Shown: positions 48,138 through 57,987 of the stretch, one piece after another
Layout: the number at the start of each line of letters is the position of its first letter
Numbering within the stretch: position 1 is the first letter of the stretch
DNA from: Devosia algicola
GTDB taxonomy: Bacteria > Pseudomonadota > Alphaproteobacteria > Rhizobiales > Devosiaceae
Length of the DNA: 64,000 bases
Reading direction: 5' to 3'
Assembly: GCF_028816455.1 (NCBI RefSeq)
Contig: NZ_CP118246.1
Span: 248,001 to 312,000 of the forward strand
Notes under the pieces: generated by a model
The model's database searches: none
The model's input: the letters and a program-made list of their open reading frames with translations, nothing else
Told to the model about the DNA's origin: nothing
Position numbers and translations under genes: made by a program

Positions 48138-49407
48138 GCGGCCTGTTGGCGGGAGTGCGGACCGTGCGATCGGTGATAAAATGACATCGTCATTGCGAAA
48201 AAACCCGCTGAGTCTCGGCGCAAGGCGATTGTTGTGGGTGCTGCGCAACGAGGGTCTTGCTGGTGCCCTTGATCGAACTCGCGCCAGGCTCGCATCGGCT
48301 ATAGAGCCGGCAACCACGCGCCGCATTGTGCGCGACGACGATATTTTGAACGCTGACCTCGACGAGCAGTTTGTGCCTTCGTTCGCCAAACCCGGACCCG
48401 ACGAGGCAATCACGCTGAACTGGCTGATGACGGCGCCAAACCCGGGGTCGGGCGGGCACACCACCATATTCCGGATTATCCGCTACCTTGAGGCCAATGG
48501 GTACCACAATCGGGTCTATTTTTACGATGCGCGCCTTGGCAGCATTGATCAATATGTTCACGCTCTGCGCGATTATTACGGGTTTCACGGACCCGTCGAG
48601 CGCTTCGACGGATCACTGGCCGACGCTCACGGCGTTTTTGCCACCAGCTGGCCTACCGCATACGCATCCTGCGCCACGCCCAGCAGCGGTAAGCGGTTTT
48701 ACTTCGTGCAAGACTATGAACCCGATTTTTATGCGGTCAGCACCGATAGAATTCTTGCTGAAAACACCTATCGCATGGGTTTTCATGCCATTACGGCTGG
48801 TCGATGGTTGGCCGAAAAGCTCGGCAATGACTTCGCCATGAACGCCGACGCATTCGAGTTCGGCTGTGACACGACAAAATACTCAAACCGGCACGGCCCG
48901 CGCAACGGCATAGCGTTCTACGCGCGCCCCGGCACACCGCGTCGCGGCTATGAACTTGGCTTATTGGCGCTGCGTTCCTTCGCGGCCAAACATCCCGAAA
49001 TCGATATTCATCTCTATGGGGAGGATGTGGGGCCACTGCCATTCCGTGCCATCAATCATGGCCTCGTCAGACCCGAGCAATTGAACGAGATATATAATAA
49101 ATGCTTTGCCGGCCTCAGCCTGTCTCTGACCAACGTCTCGCTTGTACCACTCGAAATGCTGGCAGCCGGCTGCATCCCGGTGCTCAATGATGCCTACCAT
49201 AACCGCATGGTCATCGAATCGCCCTATGTACATTATGCAGCCGCGACCCCGCAGGCATTGGCCAGATCGTTGAGCGAGATCGTCGACATGCCAGATTTTT
49301 ACACCTATGCCCGTGCTGCATCCGAAAGCCAGGATCGTCTGGATTGGGAGAGCGCGGGCGCGGTCGTGGATCAGGCTATCCGACGTGTGCTCAACGCCGG
49401 GCCTTAG
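48130..49407 (+). CDS. WsaF-like rhamnan/exopolysaccharide glycosyltransferase
   Basis: About 425 residues from the ATG at 48130, overlapping the previous gene by 8 bp; an ATG at 48181 is also possible. N-terminal domain: NWLMTAPNPGSGGHTTIFRI, then RVYFYDARLG. Middle: GKRFYFVQDYEPDFYAVS and HAITAGRWLAEKL. Donor-site half: SLTNVSLVPLEMLAAGCIPVLN. This GT-B layout matches WsaF-type beta-1,2/1,3-rhamnosyltransferases. Cytoplasmic; adds a sugar, possibly rhamnose, to the lipid-linked unit. Confidence 0.8.
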   Translation: MLERPVGGSADRAIGDKMTSSLRKNPLSLGARRLLWVLRNEGLAGALDRTRARLASAIEPATTRRIVRDDDILNADLDEQFVPSFAKPGPDEAITLNWLMTAPNPGSGGHTTIFRIIRYLEANGYHNRVYFYDARLGSIDQYVHALRDYYGFHGPVERFDGSLADAHGVFATSWPTAYASCATPSSGKRFYFVQDYEPDFYAVSTDRILAENTYRMGFHAITAGRWLAEKLGNDFAMNADAFEFGCDTTKYSNRHGPRNGIAFYARPGTPRRGYELGLLALRSFAAKHPEIDIHLYGEDVGPLPFRAINHGLVRPEQLNEIYNKCFAGLSLSLTNVSLVPLEMLAAGCIPVLNDAYHNRMVIESPYVHYAAATPQALARSLSEIVDMPDFYTYARAASESQDRLDWESAGAVVDQAIRRVLNAGP

Positions 49408-50859
49408 CGCGCCAAACGCTCCCTGTTACGACTGCGAGTCCTCGGCGAACGTGGCGTTCGCCGCTCAGCAGGTGTCCCCCTGCCAGTCGCCGCTCGTGGC
49501 TGGACGCGTGACGGTCTCGACCTCGTGTTCCCCTCGATAGCGGGTGCCTCGGCCGCCCGTGGCGCATCAAGAATCCACATCCCGGCCCCAACCATGAACA
49601 GGAAGAACACATATGTGCCGTTCCAGAAGTGGACCATCCAGCCGGTCACGAAAAACGATGCCATGGTAATCAAATATGCGGCGCGGTAGTCATAATGACG
49701 TTGATCCAGATTGCGCACGCGGCCGATGGCAATAACGGCGGCGATGAAAAATCCCATCATCAGCAGACCGCCGGGCAGGCCAAAGATGATGGCGTTGTAG
49801 AGCCAGAACATGTCAATGCTTGGCGGCATCCACGAGGGTCGGTCCCAACTGCCCAAGCCAACCCCAAGCAGTGGATGTCGGGCAACCGACTGCGTGCCAA
49901 ATTCCCAGATCAATATGCGAAAATACCCAGAATCCTGCTCAAAGGCGAAGGACACCAGAATGTTTGGCAGGGGACGTTTGGCAAACAGCTGCACCGCTAC
50001 AATGAACATCAGGATGAGCGCGATAAGAATGCCCCAGCGTGCCTTGATCTGGCTCAGCATCCAGTTCCAGCCGATCAGCAAATATTGCAGTAGTACGCCG
50101 CTCATCGGTCCTGACGACAGGGAGAGCGCTGCGGTAAAGGCAACCATTGTCGAGTGCATCCAGCGGCGGCTGAAGCGCATGTCCCGGCCCGCCACCATAT
50201 GCGTCAGCGCCAGTACACTGCCCAGGCACACCCCCATCAGGATGGGATGTTCAAAAAACAGTTGCGCGCGCCGCAGGCCCCAACGGGGTTCCTTGTACGA
50301 AATTTCGATACTGGGAAAGACCTGCGACATGAGACTCGAGATAAATGTTGCGTCCGGATATGGACTCAAGGAGCGCGAACGGCAACAGCGCCAGCACAAT
50401 CCAGGTCAACAGCCGCGCAAGCGCCCGGAAATCATCGGCGTTTCTGATGCAGCACCGCGTGATCAGGTACGGCGTCACAGTTTCCAGCAGCTGGATGCCG
50501 CCGGTCTGTATAGCCGTGGCCGCGCCGTGCAGTATGCCCAGGCTGACCACACACCAGAATGAAAAGGCAAAAAGCAACGTGTCCGCCAGTCTGAGACGGC
50601 CGGCACGCCCCTGTGCCAGCCAGATCAGGCACGGCACAAACAGCCCGATCAGAACCAGCCGATAGGGCGTCACCCGAAGGGATCCGAGGTAAAATTCCCA
50701 CGGCAATAGCCAGGCGATGAGCAGAAAAATCACCGCGCCAGGCACTGCAGCGTGGGTGTCCACAACGTCCGCGTCACGGGCAGGGCGCCTATCGCCCCCG
50801 CGATTGAGGCGGGTGCGTTCCGGGCGTGCGTCAGCGCGACTGGCGGTGAGTGTCGACAT
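49404..50859 (-). pseudogene. O-antigen ligase/Wzy-like polymerase, frameshifted
   Basis: Probable ATG at 50859. Many membrane helices: VIFLLIAWLLPWEFYLGS, LVLIGLFVPCLIWL, LLTWIVLALLPFALLESISG. A frameshift near 50355 is followed by DATFISSLMSQVFPSIEISY, FEHPILMGVCLGSVLALTH and a large periplasmic loop with HPLLGVGLGSW, typical of Wzy_C/O-antigen ligase. Total about 480 residues. The Arg/Pro-rich C-terminal tail may come from another indel, because a nearby frame stops just before the hairpin at 49443-49463. It would polymerise flipped repeat units in the periplasm. Confidence 0.82.
49443..49463. terminator. Perfect 9-bp hairpin at convergent gene ends
   Basis: CGGCGAACG (49443-49451), loop TGG, CGTTCGCCG (49455-49463). 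It lies just past the end of the WsaF-like gene and near the end of the polymerase gene on the other strand. Likely a bidirectional terminator without a T tract. Confidence 0.5.
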
Positions 50860-50910
50860 GGGTGCGATCTCAATCTTCACCCACAAGACTATTGGGATAC
50901 CCGGCAACGG

Positions 50911-50933
50911 GCGATTGCTAATAGGAGCCTAGG
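50911..50933. promoter_or_regulatory. Locus motif A, copy 3
   Basis: GCGATTGCTAATAGGAGCCT followed by AGG. On the minus strand it shares TAGGCTCC..ATT with the copies at 35334 and 57708. It lies in the 243-bp divergent region between the polymerase (-) and rfbB (+). Confidence 0.38.
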
Positions 50934-51102
50934 CACTAAAAACACCCAGTGCTCGAAGCTGCCCGTCTAGGCGTCCAACGCCAAAAACCGGAAGTAACTA
51001 CATTGGCTTAAGCAACTACGGCAATTGTCGCCTCTGCCAATTCACGCTCTACTTTTACCAATATGTGTTCTCGACTGCGACTGGCAGCGAAGGGTAACGG
51101 CG

Positions 51103-52146
51103 ATGACAATATTGGTTACAGGGGGCGCCGGCTTTATCGGGTCGAATTTTATTCGCGACTGGATTGATCTGGTCAACGAGCCGGTTATCAATCTCGATAA
51201 GCTCACCTATGCCGGCAATCTCGACAACTTGAGACATGTCGAGGCTTCGCCACGTTATACCTTCGTCCAGGGCGACATTCTGGATACCGACCGCGTGCGA
51301 TCATTGCTGGCAGGCCATGAAGTGCGCGCCATAGTTCATTTTGCCGCCGAAAGCCATGTGGACCGGTCGATTACCGGACCAGATCAGTTCGTCCAGACCA
51401 ACGTCGTGGGGACGGCCCAACTGCTCCAGGCAGCCCTGGAGCGTTGGCAGCATGGTCAAAATATCCGGTTTCTGCATGTCTCGACCGATGAGGTCTTTGG
51501 TTCTTTGGAGCCAGACGACCCGCCTTTTGTCGAATCCAGTCCTTATTTGCCCAATAGTCCCTATGCCGCGAGCAAGGCGGCGTCCGATCATCTGGTCCGC
51601 GCCTACGGCCAGACTTACGGCTTGCCGGTCCTGACAACCCATTGTTCAAACAATTACGGGCCGCACCACTTTCCTGAAAAGCTGATCCCGTTGCTGATAC
51701 ACAATGCAACATCGGGAAAGGATCTGCCGCTCTATGGCGATGGCAGGCAGGTGCGTGATTGGCTATATGTTTCAGACCACTGCCGTGCACTTCGCCTTGT
51801 CCTGGCCGATGGTCAGCCCGGCACAACCTACAATATTGGTGGTAATGCCGAACGGCAGAATATCGAGGTCGCTCGAACCGTCTGCGCGGCGCTCGACAGG
51901 CAACAGCCATTGGAACGGGGGCGCTCCTACAGCGACCAGATCGTGCTTGTCAGGGATCGGCCCGGCCACGACCGGCGCTATGCCATAAACAGCACCAAAC
52001 TGCGCAATGAACTTGGTTGGGCGCCGCTCGAGAATTTTGATGATGGTATCGGCAAAACCGTCCAATGGTACCTCAGCCATCCCGGATGGGTCGAAGCGAT
52101 CACCTCGGGAACATATCGCGACTGGATCGCGAGGCAATATTCATGA
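51103..52146 (+). CDS. rfbB: dTDP-glucose 4,6-dehydratase
   Basis: 347 residues from the ATG at 51103 (GAAGGG upstream). [12 protein letters not shown] nucleotide loop, [21 protein letters not shown] (Thr-Asp-Glu of the dehydratase site), [15 protein letters not shown] (YxxxK) and [14 protein letters not shown]. It makes dTDP-4-keto-6-deoxyglucose, step two of dTDP-L-rhamnose synthesis. ATGA overlap with rfbD. It starts the rfbBDAC operon. Confidence 0.95.
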   Translation: MTILVTGGAGFIGSNFIRDWIDLVNEPVINLDKLTYAGNLDNLRHVEASPRYTFVQGDILDTDRVRSLLAGHEVRAIVHFAAESHVDRSITGPDQFVQTNVVGTAQLLQAALERWQHGQNIRFLHVSTDEVFGSLEPDDPPFVESSPYLPNSPYAASKAASDHLVRAYGQTYGLPVLTTHCSNNYGPHHFPEKLIPLLIHNATSGKDLPLYGDGRQVRDWLYVSDHCRALRLVLADGQPGTTYNIGGNAERQNIEVARTVCAALDRQQPLERGRSYSDQIVLVRDRPGHDRRYAINSTKLRNELGWAPLENFDDGIGKTVQWYLSHPGWVEAITSGTYRDWIARQYS

Positions 52147-53906
52147 AAATATTGATCCTGGGGGGATCAGGGCAGGTTGGTTGGGAATTGCAACGTGCGC
52201 TGGCCCCGCTGGGCGAGTTGGTGATCCTGCCGCGCTCTATCCTCGATCTGGGCACCTCTGACGCCATCGACGATATTGTGTTGAGCCAAAAGCCGGATGC
52301 CGTGGTCAATGCCGCCGCCTACACTGCCGTTGACGCCGCTGAAGCCAACCCCGATCTTGCGGATGCGATAAATCATCGGGCGGTCGATGCCCTCGCCAGG
52401 GCCGTCGCCGAGCGGGGCTGTTGGCTCGTCCACTATTCGTCCGACTATGTCTATGACGGGTCCGGCGTCCTGCCATACCGGGAAACCGAACCCACAAAGC
52501 CGCTGAATATCTATGGCCGCAGCAAGCTGGCAGGCGATGAATCCATCACCGCCTCTGGCTGCAACCATTTGATTTTGCGCACCTCATGGGTGCACGCCGC
52601 GCGCGGTCGCAATTTCATTGGTCGCATTCTCGAACTTGCACAGGAACGCGATAGTCTGCGCATTGTGGCCGACCAACATGGTGCCCCTACCAGCGCCGAA
52701 CTCATCGCCGATGTCACGGCCCATCTCTTGACGCGCGTGCGCGAGAGTGGCGCCAGGTCCGGTGTTTATCACCTCGCGGCGTCGGGCGAGACAAGCTGGC
52801 ATGAAATCGCCCGGTTCGTGGTGGGCGAGGCGACCCGGCAAGGGCGCGTGCTCAAGCTGTCGCCGGGTGCCATCGAGCCGATCATGACTGCAGAATATGA
52901 GACGCCGGCCAAGCGGCCGCTAAATTCTCGTCTGGATACCCACATGCTGCGACAAACCTTTGGCCTCACCTTGCCCGACTGGCAGTTTGGTGTTCGCCGT
53001 ACTGTAACCGAACAGGTGAGTCTCATGACCCGACGCGGTATTATTCTGGCCGGGGGTAATGGTACGCGCCTGCATCCGGCAACCTTTGCCATGTCCAAGC
53101 AACTCCTGCCGGTCTACGACAAACCGATGATCTACTACTCGATGACGACGCTGATGTTGGCCGGTATTCGAGAGATGCTGTTGATTTCGACCCCCGAAGA
53201 CCTGCCCAGATTTCGTCGCCTGCTTGGCGATGGCGGGCAGTGGGGCGTGTCGTTTTCATATGCCGAGCAGCCCGAACCGAACGGATTGGCGCAGGCCTTT
53301 GTCATCGGCGAGGAATTTATCGGCGACCGTTCAAGCGCATTGGTGTTGGGCGACAATCTGTTTTTCGGGCATGATTTTCAGGCGCTGCTCCGTCACGCTG
53401 ACGCCAGCAAACACGGGGCGACGGTTTTCGCCTATCATGTCAATGATCCAAGCCGCTACGGCGTGGCCGAGTTCAACAAGGACGGATTGGTCATCGGCAT
53501 CGAAGAGAAACCCAAAAAACCAAAGTCGAACTACGCTGTCACCGGGCTCTATTTTTATGATGCGCAAGTTGTCGAGTTGGCCAAGAGCCTGAAACCGTCG
53601 GCGCGAGGGGAACTCGAAATAACCGATCTCAATGCGCTCTACCTGGAAAAGGGCGAACTCCACGTCGAGATGATGGGGCGGGGCTACGCCTGGCTCGACA
53701 CCGGTACCCATGATTCATTGCTGGACGCCGGGCAGTTCATCGCTACCGTCGAACGGCGCCAAGGGCAAAAAATCGCCTGTCCTGAGGAAATCGCCTGGCG
53801 CCAGGGCTGGATCGACACACCCGAACTGCTCGCCTTGGCCACGGCACTCGAACATAGTGGTTATGGCCGCTATTTGCGCGCACTGGTGGCGGAGGGGTTG
53901 GCGTGA
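52143..53906 (+). CDS. rfbD: RfbD-RfbA fused reading frame (dTDP-rhamnose reductase + glucose-1-P thymidylyltransferase)
   Basis: 587 residues in one literal frame. Residues 1 to about 294 are Rfb[51 protein letters not shown] and [15 protein letters not shown]. The remainder, from [11 protein letters not shown], is RfbA. The enzymes perform the last and first steps of dTDP-rhamnose synthesis. No linker separates them. If one G is surplus in CAGGTGAG (53015-53018), RfbD would end TEQ-stop just before the RfbA ATG, so the fusion may be a sequencing artefact. The start overlaps the rfbB stop (ATGA). Confidence 0.85.
   Translation: MKILILGGSGQVGWELQRALAPLGELVILPRSILDLGTSDAIDDIVLSQKPDAVVNAAAYTAVDAAEANPDLADAINHRAVDALARAVAERGCWLVHYSSDYVYDGSGVLPYRETEPTKPLNIYGRSKLAGDESITASGCNHLILRTSWVHAARGRNFIGRILELAQERDSLRIVADQHGAPTSAELIADVTAHLLTRVRESGARSGVYHLAASGETSWHEIARFVVGEATRQGRVLKLSPGAIEPIMTAEYETPAKRPLNSRLDTHMLRQTFGLTLPDWQFGVRRTVTEQVSLMTRRGIILAGGNGTRLHPATFAMSKQLLPVYDKPMIYYSMTTLMLAGIREMLLISTPEDLPRFRRLLGDGGQWGVSFSYAEQPEPNGLAQAFVIGEEFIGDRSSALVLGDNLFFGHDFQALLRHADASKHGATVFAYHVNDPSRYGVAEFNKDGLVIGIEEKPKKPKSNYAVTGLYFYDAQVVELAKSLKPSARGELEITDLNALYLEKGELHVEMMGRGYAWLDTGTHDSLLDAGQFIATVERRQGQKIACPEEIAWRQGWIDTPELLALATALEHSGYGRYLRALVAEGLA
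53025..53906 (+). CDS. rfbA: Glucose-1-phosphate thymidylyltransferase (internal start within the fused frame)
   Basis: 293 residues from the ATG at 53025, the usual RfbA length and start ([20 protein letters not shown]). AGGTGAG at 53014-53020 is a fitting ribosome site, so RfbA can start independently. Other motifs: [56 protein letters not shown] and [10 protein letters not shown]. It forms dTDP-glucose from dTTP and glucose-1-phosphate. Confidence 0.88.
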   Translation: MTRRGIILAGGNGTRLHPATFAMSKQLLPVYDKPMIYYSMTTLMLAGIREMLLISTPEDLPRFRRLLGDGGQWGVSFSYAEQPEPNGLAQAFVIGEEFIGDRSSALVLGDNLFFGHDFQALLRHADASKHGATVFAYHVNDPSRYGVAEFNKDGLVIGIEEKPKKPKSNYAVTGLYFYDAQVVELAKSLKPSARGELEITDLNALYLEKGELHVEMMGRGYAWLDTGTHDSLLDAGQFIATVERRQGQKIACPEEIAWRQGWIDTPELLALATALEHSGYGRYLRALVAEGLA

Positions 53907-54464
53907 TGAAATCGACAAGGCTTGGCCCGGAGGGGCTCATCCTATTGGAACCCGCTATTTTCGATGATGCGCGCGGCGCATTTTTCGAGAGCCTTCAACA
54001 GCGCTGTGTTTGCCGATCTGGTCGGCACCACGCCCGACTTTGTGCAGGACAATCACTCGGTGTCGCATCGCGGCGTGCTGCGGGGCCTGCACTTTCAGGC
54101 GGCACCAGCACAGCAGGGAAAGCTGGTGCGGGCCGTTCGCGGGGCGATTTTCGACGTCGCGGTTGATCTTCGGAAAGACTCAAATACCTTTGGGCGCTGG
54201 GAAGGGGTGTCGCTCACCGCCGAAAACCGCAAGCAACTCTGGATTCCGCCCGGCTTTGCCCATGGCTTTCTGGCCCTCACCGACTGTGAAGTGCTGTACA
54301 AGACCGATGCTTATTATGCGCCCGAGTTTGAACGGACCATCCGGTGGGACGATCCGTCGATCAAAATCGACTGGCCGCTCACGTCGGCACCGACGCTATC
54401 CCCCAAGGATGCTGGGGCAGGGTCGTTGCACGAGGTGCTGGGTGCCGCAGGCCTTCCAGCCTGA
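53906..54464 (+). pseudogene. rfbC: dTDP-4-dehydrorhamnose 3,5-epimerase, frameshifted
   Basis: ATG at 53906 in a TGATG junction with rfbA. The N-terminus (LGPEGLILLEPAIFDDARGAF) breaks near 53985. The next frame gives FNSAVFADLVGTTPDF, QDNHSVSHRGVLRGLHFQ (catalytic His region), KLVRAVRGAIFDVAVDLRK and WIPPGFAHGFLAL. About 185 residues, normal for RfbC. It epimerises C3 and C5 before the RfbD reduction. One-base indel, probably sequencing error. Confidence 0.9.
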
Positions 54465-54468
54465 TTTG

Positions 54469-55680
54469 TCAATTGATTTGGTCGGCCCTCGGCGGCGGTG
54501 ACAGCCGCCCGACGACGCCGCCCGAGTGCCAGGCGTATAGCAACCACCCCAACTCGTAGGGACGGCACTCATAGTCGATTTTTCCCGGCGGAAACACGGC
54601 GTTCAAACCCGGCAATCGCCATCCTCTCTTGAGCGATGTACTGATCGCCGACATTGAACGCACCAGTTTTGCGGGCTCGGTTCGGCCGACCTTGCGCCAG
54701 ATCATGCCATCAGCGGGCGACACAATTGGATCATCGGTTTCGGGGTGGCTGTTTATCCATTCAAGCCCTCTTGCCACGGCGGCTCGATGGTCGGTACCAC
54801 CGGCCTCGCGCAGGTCCAGAAGCGCCATTGGGGCCATCGCATGCTGATGGACGCTGTAAACGGGGAAACCCTCTACGACGCTGCCGTCGCGCGTATCGTA
54901 ATGCCACCACCATTGCCCCGCCGTGCCCTGCAATTCGACAATTCGCCCCGCGCACGCATTAGCGGCCTGCAATGCTTCCGGATTGTTCTCGGCATAGCCC
55001 AGCCGCGCGAGTGCCTGAATTGGATATACCTGGTCGGCAAAACACCCAAGATGGGCACGGTGCCAATGGGCTGCACCAACCGGTGTGACGTGGCCAAAAA
55101 GCCAACCGGCACCCTGAGCCGCCAACAGGCGCTGCGTGGCCGCAATCTTTAATTTGTCGACCCGACCAAGGTGCCGCGCCGCCATCGCGGCGGTCAACGC
55201 CCAGGCACAGGGCACGGTTTCGACAACATTGTCGCTGGCCAACATTGTTTCCAGCCTGTCAAACAATGCACCCGCAAACACGCCAGCCGTTTCGGCGGCG
55301 GCCCACGCCGCCAGCGCCACCGCGCCGATATCGTCGGCGTCTGCCGCTCGATGGGCGCAAACCAGCGCCAATTCGGCGGCAGAGGTTTTGCCAAGAACCG
55401 ACCGCTGGGTGCTTTCGGGCAACCACCCCAGCCCCTGCGCGACAATGATTGCATAGCGCAAATTCCCACCCTCGGGTCGGGTACCGGTGCCGTTTTGATT
55501 GCTGATGCTGCGCATGGTTTGCGGAAAATGCCCGTCGCCCAACCGCATTTTTGTCAGCCCATCCAGCGCCAGATCGCAAAAGTCGGGTAAGCGCGCCACT
55601 GTTTCCGAGGGGCCCGAACTCAGCCCATGCAACCGAGAGGGGCGTGGTTGCTCGTCCTTCCCCAAATCAGCCTGATCCAT
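54469..55680 (-). CDS. Uncharacterised alpha/alpha-toroid protein (cyclase/prenyltransferase-like fold)
   Basis: About 403 residues from the ATG at 55680; a GTG at 55692 is possible. No signal peptide or membrane helix. The chain is almost all helical with repeated Ala-rich helix pairs and toroid-like segments: GLTKMRLGDGHFPQTM, YPIQALARLGYAENN, GQWWWHYDTRDGSVVEGFPV, HQHAMAPMALLDL and ECRPYELGWLLYAWHSGG. The pattern recalls (alpha/alpha)6 barrels of terpenoid cyclases or glycan-active lyases/epimerases, but I cannot assign a reaction. It is convergent with rfbC (4 bp apart) and sits among glycosyltransferases, suggesting a glycan-related role. Confidence 0.65.
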   Translation of the reverse strand: MDQADLGKDEQPRPSRLHGLSSGPSETVARLPDFCDLALDGLTKMRLGDGHFPQTMRSISNQNGTGTRPEGGNLRYAIIVAQGLGWLPESTQRSVLGKTSAAELALVCAHRAADADDIGAVALAAWAAAETAGVFAGALFDRLETMLASDNVVETVPCAWALTAAMAARHLGRVDKLKIAATQRLLAAQGAGWLFGHVTPVGAAHWHRAHLGCFADQVYPIQALARLGYAENNPEALQAANACAGRIVELQGTAGQWWWHYDTRDGSVVEGFPVYSVHQHAMAPMALLDLREAGGTDHRAAVARGLEWINSHPETDDPIVSPADGMIWRKVGRTEPAKLVRSMSAISTSLKRGWRLPGLNAVFPPGKIDYECRPYELGWLLYAWHSGGVVGRLSPPPRADQIN

Positions 55681-55857
55681 AGCTTGTGACACCTCGCCAG
55701 GCTCCCGTCCCTTAGCCGTACGTCATCCACGATCCGATAAACCTGCCATGATGAGTCCCAATGTGCACGTTGCTCATGCGATGCAATTCTTGCCTCATGC
55801 TGCTGCACGCGGTGTAGGAAGTCAGTGAAATCTAACCCGATTTATGCATGCCAACGC

Positions 55858-56781
55858 TCAAAGATCGTCACGATTCCACATGTCCAGATGTTTGGCAGCG
55901 TCGTCGCGCCAGATAAGTTCAATCATGCGTTGGGCGCGATAAAGCCGTACCCGCGTGACACAGCCCAGCGCTGCCCAACGGTCCCGCCATCGCGATAGCT
56001 TTGACGTTCCAGCAGTGGTGAGGATTTCGGCAACGGGGGAGGCGGCAACAATGGCGCATTTTACCAACCAGCGCAGCTTGCCCAGCGGGCGCACCGTTGC
56101 CTCACCAAACTCGTGGGCAACATGACGGTCCCAACGGCGCGCCAATTCGTCAAACCCGTGGCACGACGGCGTGTTGACCCGTGCCCCTTCAATATAGGTT
56201 ATGCGACAGCCCAATGCGCTGGCACGCTGGCCCCACTCGGTATCTTCCATCGTCGAAATGCCGCCAAACGGTCCCACTTTTTGAAATATCGTGGCGCGAA
56301 CACTCATATTGCCTGTTGCCGCATAGCCGTCTCGCTCAACATAACGACGCGCCCGGTAGCTATAGACGCTCTCGTAGCATTCCACCGCCGTGAGCCGATC
56401 CGGGTCGGCGGGGCGTATGCCTATGTCGCCACCGGCAAAATCGACATCGGGATGGTTCTTGAAGGTGCGCACGATCGCGTCCAGCCATCCGGCGGCTGGG
56501 ACGCAATCCGCGTCAATAAAAGCCAGGATCGGTGCACGAGCCAGCGACGCGCCAAGATTTCTGGCCGGTCCCGGGCCAGGCGTCAACTCGCGAACCAACT
56601 GCACGTTGGGCGTCATGGACCGCACAAACTCGGGCATCTGTGCCGAGCCATTGTCCACGACGATAATCTCGAACTGGCAATCCCCGACGTCCTGAGCATT
56701 CAGGCCCATAAGGCACAGTCTCAAATCATCAGGTTCGTTAAGGTGCGGGATAATAACACTGATATCGAACTGCGTCGCCAT
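55858..56781 (-). CDS. Family 2 glycosyltransferase
   Basis: 307 residues from the ATG at 56781 (GGAGGG upstream). DISVIIPHLNEPDDLRLCL, VVDNGSAQ, GPGPARNLGASLA, AFIDADCVP (DxD metal site), FAGGDIGI, GNMSVRATIFQKVG and MEDTEWGQRASALG. A C-terminal region with a weak hydrophobic segment follows. Adds a sugar during repeat-unit assembly; donor unknown. Confidence 0.87.
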   Translation of the reverse strand: MATQFDISVIIPHLNEPDDLRLCLMGLNAQDVGDCQFEIIVVDNGSAQMPEFVRSMTPNVQLVRELTPGPGPARNLGASLARAPILAFIDADCVPAAGWLDAIVRTFKNHPDVDFAGGDIGIRPADPDRLTAVECYESVYSYRARRYVERDGYAATGNMSVRATIFQKVGPFGGISTMEDTEWGQRASALGCRITYIEGARVNTPSCHGFDELARRWDRHVAHEFGEATVRPLGKLRWLVKCAIVAASPVAEILTTAGTSKLSRWRDRWAALGCVTRVRLYRAQRMIELIWRDDAAKHLDMWNRDDL

Positions 56782-56937
56782 CGTCACTGCCCTCCCGAAA
56801 ATCTCGCCGAACCATGGCCAGAGACCCATTTTCGGGGCAGACTTACGCGATCGCAATTAGCCGAGTTTTGAGAACCGATAGCTCTATGTGCTACGGGGGG
56901 AACCGACCACCATATCGCGCTCCCAATCACAGGCGCA

Positions 56938-57624
56938 TCAATCGGGGTCGCCGCGCATCCGCAACACGCGCGCCGGCACGCCCGCCGCAATGGCATATGC
57001 GGGAATGTCGGTCGTAACGACCGCGCCGGCGCCGATGATGGCGCCTTCCCCGATCGTCACCCCCGGCAGGATACTTGCATTGGTGCCTATATCCGCGCCC
57101 GCGCCGACCCGAACAGGCTTGATCTCGGGCTCTGTTGCGATGACCGGCACGTCCAGCGGTAAACCGGTGTGCTGAGATCCCAGCACCTTGGCGCCAGGTC
57201 CCCAACCTACATTGTCGCCGAGGACCAGATTGCGGGCATCAAGAAAGGCGTGCGGGCCAATCCATACCTTGTCCCCGATCTCGCAGGTGCCATCAAAACG
57301 CCCCTGAATATAGGCTCCGGCACCGATAAAGACATTGGCACCGATCACAAAGGTTTCGAGATGTTTGAAGCCCGCCTGGCTGCCGATCTGCAGTCCGGGT
57401 CCGCACTGGCGTGCCCCGCATTTCCACACCATTTTTCGCATCAGGCAATCCAGCTTGCCGTCCCCGGTCGCAAAACGCGCATAGACATCCTGGAGTGAAT
57501 CGCCGCCATAGCTTTGGCGCATCCACGCGGCTAGGCCGTCCTCAAACTCGGGATCATCCTCGATGGGTCGACGACCATGAACAGGTTGGATCTGGCGGCT
57601 CGCAAGCTTGGTTTCAGTCGTCAT
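56938..57624 (-). CDS. Hexapeptide-repeat acyltransferase
   Basis: 228 residues from the ATG at 57624. An N-terminal helical part of about 75 residues with Cys residues (CGARQCGPG) precedes a left-handed beta-helix: FVIGANVFIGAGAYIQG, CEIGDKVWIGPHAFLD, LGDNVGWGPGAKVLGSQH, ADIGTNASILPGVTIGEGAI and VVTTDIPAYAIAAGVPA. The H in GSQHTG fits the catalytic His of the NodL/MaT-type O-acetyltransferase group. Probably O-acetylates the glycan. Motif A copy lies 84 bp upstream. Confidence 0.82.
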   Translation of the reverse strand: MTTETKLASRQIQPVHGRRPIEDDPEFEDGLAAWMRQSYGGDSLQDVYARFATGDGKLDCLMRKMVWKCGARQCGPGLQIGSQAGFKHLETFVIGANVFIGAGAYIQGRFDGTCEIGDKVWIGPHAFLDARNLVLGDNVGWGPGAKVLGSQHTGLPLDVPVIATEPEIKPVRVGAGADIGTNASILPGVTIGEGAIIGAGAVVTTDIPAYAIAAGVPARVLRMRGDPD

Positions 57625-57707
57625 CAGCACTACCCCCAAACCCGTCTATCGGCGTTCCCTTCGTCTGGGCACCTGATATTGGAAGGTTAGCAGGACCGAG
57701 GCGGGCG

Positions 57708-57731
57708 GCAATTTCTCAATGGAGCCTATTG
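57708..57731. promoter_or_regulatory. Locus motif A, copy 4
   Basis: GCAATTTCTCAATGGAGCCT followed by ATTG. It differs from 35334-35357 at very few positions and lies at almost the same distance from the downstream minus-strand acetyltransferase gene (84 versus 90 bp). Confidence 0.52.
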
Positions 57732-57963
57732 TTCCATTCGCCCATGCAACTCTTGATCTACTGGCGACCAACTGCCTAGCTCAAACGAAAACAATCTAGA
57801 TAGAGTGATCTATTTTTGGCGCGAAATCCTGTCGCTTTCGACATGATCGGCGCCGTTTTGGGCTCTAAACTCAAGAACTGTCGGTAAAAAATGGCGCGTG
57901 ACGACAGGCCGAAATTATATGCGGCAGTCCAGGATCATCTGCCGCTAAATAATATTCGGCCCC

Positions 57964-57987
57964 TCTAGATAAATATCCGTAGTTCAC
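57964..57987. promoter_or_regulatory. Locus motif B, copy 2
   Basis: TCTAG, then AT-rich spacer, then ATCCGTAGTTCAC, colinear with 47128-47151. It precedes the glycosyltransferase starting at 58060. Confidence 0.45.
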
